33,189 nt of DNA from a virus, in the IMG/VR virus record IMGVR_UViG_3300030117_003040, positions 1 through 33,189 of that record; one strand, written 5' to 3'. This document shows, piece after piece, positions 30,319 through 33,189 of this stretch. The position numbers and the translations under genes were made by a program. Under the pieces are notes generated by a model. It saw only the letters and a list, made by a program, of their open reading frames with translations. It made no database searches and was not told where the DNA came from. The number at the start of each line of letters is the position of its first letter. Position 1 is the first letter of the stretch.

Positions 30319-30789
30319 TCATGTGTTTGCTGTTCGCATGATCCAAACCAAACCAAAAAGAGCGCCAACGCATATTACAAATAAAAATATGCCTGCTGTC
30401 CACTCGATGATCTTTTGTCGGATTTCTATGCGCCGATACTCATGCTCACGCTGAGCTTTTCGTACTTCAGCCTCTATTTTTAGAAGCTCTTGCCACGCGC
30501 TAGGACCAAGCGTACCAGATATCCAAGTGCGCAACTCTTCGCGTTGGGCCTGTATCTGACGCCGTTGCACAAACAATTCCATCGCTTGAGCTTCGATTCC
30601 ACCACCCATTGCTTTATACCAGGGTGGCTTTTCGATCTGTTTTGCAGCGAAATCAAAATCTGCCATAGCCTTGCCCCAGCGCGACAAGTCCTTACCCATG
30701 CCCTCCAAATCTCGCCCGATTTGACAGCCCTTGCGAATGGCCTGGAATGCAGAACTGGCGAGCGCAAGCGCCGTTGCTGGGTCCACCAT
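30319..30789 (-). CDS. Coiled-coil protein with C-terminal membrane anchor (156 aa)
   Basis: A 156-residue protein with a helical Gln/Arg/Glu middle (QAREELRTW, LLKIEAEVRKAQREHEYRRI) and a C-terminal membrane helix (TAGIFLFVICVGALFGLVWI). Such proteins stand in the lysis/tail region of marine phages, but I know no function. Possibly a spanin-like or virion membrane protein. Confidence 0.65.
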   Translation of the reverse strand: MVDPATALALASSAFQAIRKGCQIGRDLEGMGKDLSRWGKAMADFDFAAKQIEKPPWYKAMGGGIEAQAMELFVQRRQIQAQREELRTWISGTLGPSAWQELLKIEAEVRKAQREHEYRRIEIRQKIIEWTAGIFLFVICVGALFGLVWIMRTANT

Positions 30790-30810
30790 GCTGCATCCCT
30801 CAATGTTTAA

Positions 30811-30990
30811 TTAAGCGCCGTACATCCCTGCTAGTAGCAGCAGGATTATCGCACCCGCAGAGCCTATTAAAATTGTCTCAAGCCGCGCTAATCGCTTAAG
30901 AACCTCTTCTGTCATCACTTCAAGTCTGATCACGCGCTCGCTTAGTTCATCTATGCGTTCGTGTGCTTCGCTTGCTGTGCGTTTTTGCAT
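30811..30990 (-). CDS. XhlA-like amphipathic/membrane protein (59 aa)
   Basis: A 59-residue protein MQKRTASEAHERIDELSERV with a coiled coil followed by a C-terminal membrane helix (LIGSAGAIILLLLAGMYGA). This is the pattern of the hemolysin XhlA family, a holin helper of phage PBSX. Its ATG overlaps the previous stop by one base (TAATG). Confidence 0.75.
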   Translation of the reverse strand: MQKRTASEAHERIDELSERVIRLEVMTEEVLKRLARLETILIGSAGAIILLLLAGMYGA

Positions 30991-31217
30991 TACTCTGCTG
31001 CCTCAATGACTTCAGCATCGTTTTCTAATGAACCTGTGAGCATCTTAACAAACGCCTCACGCCCCACCGTCATTTGATCTAAACTAAACTGAGCAGACCT
31101 TATTTTTCTATCAAGATCATGCACATGATTAATCATAGTGACTTGCTGATCATTTAGCTGGTCTTCCGTGTATTCTTTATCATTTATCGTGATGGTTTTT
31201 GTTTGTTTCTCTACCAT
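30990..31217 (-). CDS. Small coiled-coil protein (75 aa)
   Basis: A 75-residue acidic helical protein MVEKQTKTITINDKEYTEDQ ... NHVHDLDRKIRSAQFSLDQM. It forms one coupled pair (TAATG) with the XhlA-like gene. I recall similar proteins next to fibres in marine phages. Function unknown. Confidence 0.7.
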   Translation of the reverse strand: MVEKQTKTITINDKEYTEDQLNDQQVTMINHVHDLDRKIRSAQFSLDQMTVGREAFVKMLTGSLENDAEVIEAAE

Positions 31218-31240
31218 CGTGATCTCCTTTTAGGTTAGTG

Positions 31241-31555
31241 TTATGCGGCCCAAGGGCGACCGCTCATGGTTGGTGGGTTTTTAAGATTATCTATGCCTTT
31301 CGCAAGATTTGCTTCAGTGGTGTCTTTGTCTACCTGTGCCTGTACCCAAGCAATACAGTTAGCCTCTGTAACACTGTCATAAGCTATGAAGCCACTATCT
31401 GATGGATCAGGCGTGTGGCTAGTTGTGCCATAAGAGCTTACAGAGTGCTCACCATCAACTGCTGTGCAACGCCAGTGCAGCCTTTGTATACCTTTGCTGC
31501 CGCTTGTAGTTTCGTATTCTGTTTGACTGATGATCCATGTGTATTCGATTGCCAT
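31241..31555 (-). CDS. DUF7936-like small tail protein (104 aa)
   Basis: A 104-residue beta-rich protein MAIEYTWIISQTEYETTSGS ... VHWRC-type core, HSVSSYGTTSHTPDPSDSGF and ends MSGRPWAA. The pattern (W-I-S-Q-E, D-V-T-E-A-N-C-I-A-W-V) is one I recall as a small family (DUF7936) next to fibres of short-tailed marine phages. It starts two bases after the tail-fibre stop. Role probably in tail-fibre assembly, unproven. Confidence 0.7.
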   Translation of the reverse strand: MAIEYTWIISQTEYETTSGSKGIQRLHWRCTAVDGEHSVSSYGTTSHTPDPSDSGFIAYDSVTEANCIAWVQAQVDKDTTEANLAKGIDNLKNPPTMSGRPWAA

Positions 31556-31557
31556 TT

Positions 31558-33189
31558 TTAAGCTCCTTCCAATGCTGTGATACGTGCTTCTAATTCTTGG
31601 ATTGTTTTGACCAAAAGAGGCACAAGTTTCGATTGGTCTATGCCTTGCATGACTGGATTACCGTCACCATCAACTTCGTCTTTTGTTCCTGTGATAGCCT
31701 CTGGAACTATTGCAGAAACCTCATGTGCTAAGAAGCCATCAACTGTTGTATCTGCGTCCACGATAAAATTAAAACGCTTTGGCTTTAGCTGTTTCAGACG
31801 TGCAGTTGCTCCTGTCATTTCTGCTACGTTCTCTTTTAGGCGATAGTCTGAAGATGTGTTGAAGGCTGTTGCTGATCCATTTACTACTATATCCCCGATT
31901 TTACCGTTTGGGTTGAAAAACTCCGCAAGGCCTTGGTTGCCCGTGTTTGTTGTGCCTAACTTAAGAACCATTCTGCCGTTGGTATTTGGATCAAATGCTG
32001 CACCGCCTGCGCTACTTGATGGTACAGCAGCGCCAGCCCCAAAAATAACATTGCCGCTGCTGTCGATGCGCATGGCTTCTGCGCCACCCGTAGAAAATGC
32101 AAGCGTGTCGGATGCTGCACGATACATACCTGTGTCGGGGTCACTGTAGAATGTATGTGTTGGAGCAGAGTTAGAGCCGTTTGTTGGACCTACTGCACCG
32201 CTTACAGACAATAAGACTGCGGTATCGGGCGTCATGCCAATCCCCACGTCGCCGCCAGATGAAACACGAAATTTTTCACTTAGAGAACCAGACTCGCCAG
32301 TATTTATTACAAAAGCGCTGCTTAAATTAGAAGAAGTATTTACATCAGCAACAAAACCAATTTGCCCCTGATTTTGCACAGTGCCGCCATTACGCTCACC
32401 CGAAAAAAGTATAGTTGAGCCGAAGCCTGTTGTCGTTGTACCTGAAGATGTATGCTCAATTTTAAGCATATTTTCCGTCGAATTCGTGCGACTGCTTTGC
32501 TTTTTAACAACAAGACGAGAAGTCGGAGAATCTTCTCCAATCCCAACGTCACCGCTGCTGTTAATGCGCATGCGTTCTGTGAGGGTATCTGAGCTAGTAA
32601 CATTACCTCCATTCGTAGCAAAATATAAATCATTTCCACTAGCTGCAGATGTAAATTGTGACCCGATTGCTGCACCTCTGTTTGATCCTGCCGTACCTGC
32701 TGTAAAATACATCTCAGCAGTAATACCGTGAGCAGAACCATTTGCGTTGTGTATCCTTAATCCACTGTATCCAGAAAATTGTGTGGTAGAGGAGTTATCC
32801 CCTTCTATTTCTAACGGAGCATCTGGCGAATTCGTCCCAATCCCTACGTTGCCGGTGCTGGTAATTATTACTCTGTCATCCCCTCCTGCCCCTAAGTTTA
32901 GCCGATCAAGATCGTGGCTATACTGTACATAACCTCGGTATGCTTGATTTCCTGACGTTCCGTCTGCAAAGAAAAGATTACCAGAGCTTGAAGCACTAGA
33001 TCGTACTGTTATTCCACGAGCACCAGAACTGTTTCCAACAACTAAATCATCTGCTGATGAACTAAAATCTCCTGGAGTGTCTTGGGCGATTCCAACCCTG
33101 CCGCTGCTGTCGATGGTCATGCGAGTAGTCGAACCACCTGTTCCTATGATCGTGCTAGTACCATTTGCGCCAAAGAAAGCCCCACCGCT
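31558..33189 (-). CDS. Tail fibre, C-terminal part with S74 chaperone (543 aa, enters from window edge)
   Basis: An open frame of 543 residues to the window end, starting inside a gene (first residues SGGAFFGANGT). It has repeated VGIG-type blades (MTIDSSGRVGIAQDTPGDFS, SGDVGIGEDSPTSRLVVKK, SGNVIFGAGAAV) and a C-terminal peptidase S74 domain with SSDYRLKENVAEM, FNFIVDADTTVDGFLAHEV and SIQ-like helix LVKTIQELEARITALEGA. S74 is the intramolecular chaperone of endosialidase-type fibres that cuts itself off after trimer folding; the Ser of SDYRLKEN is the catalytic residue. Probably the C-terminus of the fibre seen at the window start. Confidence 0.88.
   Translation of the reverse strand, partial: SGGAFFGANGTSTIIGTGGSTTRMTIDSSGRVGIAQDTPGDFSSSADDLVVGNSSGARGITVRSSASSSGNLFFADGTSGNQAYRGYVQYSHDLDRLNLGAGGDDRVIITSTGNVGIGTNSPDAPLEIEGDNSSTTQFSGYSGLRIHNANGSAHGITAEMYFTAGTAGSNRGAAIGSQFTSAASGNDLYFATNGGNVTSSDTLTERMRINSSGDVGIGEDSPTSRLVVKKQSSRTNSTENMLKIEHTSSGTTTTGFGSTILFSGERNGGTVQNQGQIGFVADVNTSSNLSSAFVINTGESGSLSEKFRVSSGGDVGIGMTPDTAVLLSVSGAVGPTNGSNSAPTHTFYSDPDTGMYRAASDTLAFSTGGAEAMRIDSSGNVIFGAGAAVPSSSAGGAAFDPNTNGRMVLKLGTTNTGNQGLAEFFNPNGKIGDIVVNGSATAFNTSSDYRLKENVAEMTGATARLKQLKPKRFNFIVDADTTVDGFLAHEVSAIVPEAITGTKDEVDGDGNPVMQGIDQSKLVPLLVKTIQELEARITALEGA

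Larger units (their letters stand above)
1..33189. mobile_element. Temperate short-tailed phage genome, nearly complete
   Basis: The window holds terminase, portal, scaffold, capsid, tail, lysis, integrase, repressor and replication genes and no recognisable host gene. Both window ends lie inside tail-fibre coding sequence on the same strand, which fits a circular or circularly permuted genome cut in a repetitive gene. At base 1 the fibre frame leaves two unused bases, while the frame entering at 33189 starts on a codon boundary, so the ends do not join directly in frame. If it is one gene, a missing piece of length 3n+1 is expected. The integrase and attP show a temperate lifestyle. That it is a free phage and not a prophage inside a chromosome is inferred from the absence of flanking host genes. 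Confidence 0.85.

Overview
The window looks like an almost complete genome of a temperate, tailed bacteriophage (or prophage) of about 33 kb. It is opened inside its long tail-fibre gene. The N-terminal part of the fibre leaves the window at base 1 on the minus strand, and a C-terminal part with an S74-type chaperone domain enters at base 33189 on the same strand, so a circular map closes through that gene with a small unseen gap. Virion genes suggest a short-tailed (podovirus-like) particle with an SU10-type (DUF5309) major capsid protein, a P22-like portal and tail hub, and a strong repeat-rich ejection-protein module. Gene style (fibre N-terminus, tiny basic proteins between terminase and portal, lysis proteins) recalls marine phages of alphaproteobacteria. 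That host guess is inference, not proof.

Layout, on the minus strand unless stated. 1-7.4 kb: tail-fibre N-terminus, three long internal/ejection-type proteins and a GNAT-like protein. 7.4-10.9 kb: tail hub, tail accessory and adaptor genes. 10.9-13.4 kb: a strong terminator, the major capsid gene interrupted by a self-splicing group I intron, and the scaffold. 13.4-18.6 kb: portal, six tiny basic proteins, large terminase, a G-tract-rich spacer and small terminase. 18.7-20.4 kb, plus strand: six small genes of unknown function with a shared ribosome-binding motif. 20.5-25.9 kb: early operon with a Cro-like regulator, RuvC-like resolvase, zinc-ribbon protein, RecE-like nuclease, single-strand binding protein and RepA-type helicase, plus a nine-base iteron array that is a good origin candidate. 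26.1-26.8 kb, plus strand: CI-like repressor. 26.8-28.3 kb: tyrosine integrase, a small overlapping gene, and attP carrying the 3' half of a tRNA-Arg(UCU) gene. 28.4-31.2 kb: GH19 endolysin and a nest of small membrane and secreted proteins (lysis cassette). 31.2-33.2 kb: small tail protein and fibre C-terminus.

Working together: the repressor and the Cro-like protein face each other over a divergent promoter region and form the lysis/lysogeny switch. The early operon supplies a helicase and recombination set but no DNA polymerase, so replication should depend on the host polymerase. The late minus-strand genes are packed with ATGA and TAATG stop/start overlaps, implying coupled translation. 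A recurring TTNTACCT motif lies in each control region and may be the operator of a phage regulator.

The most notable items are the roughly 245-base group I intron without endonuclease in the capsid gene, the iteron array next to repA, the 18-residue repeat array of the 881-residue protein, the repressor that lacks the S24 catalytic pair, and an overlapping-frame gene pair in the lysis region.
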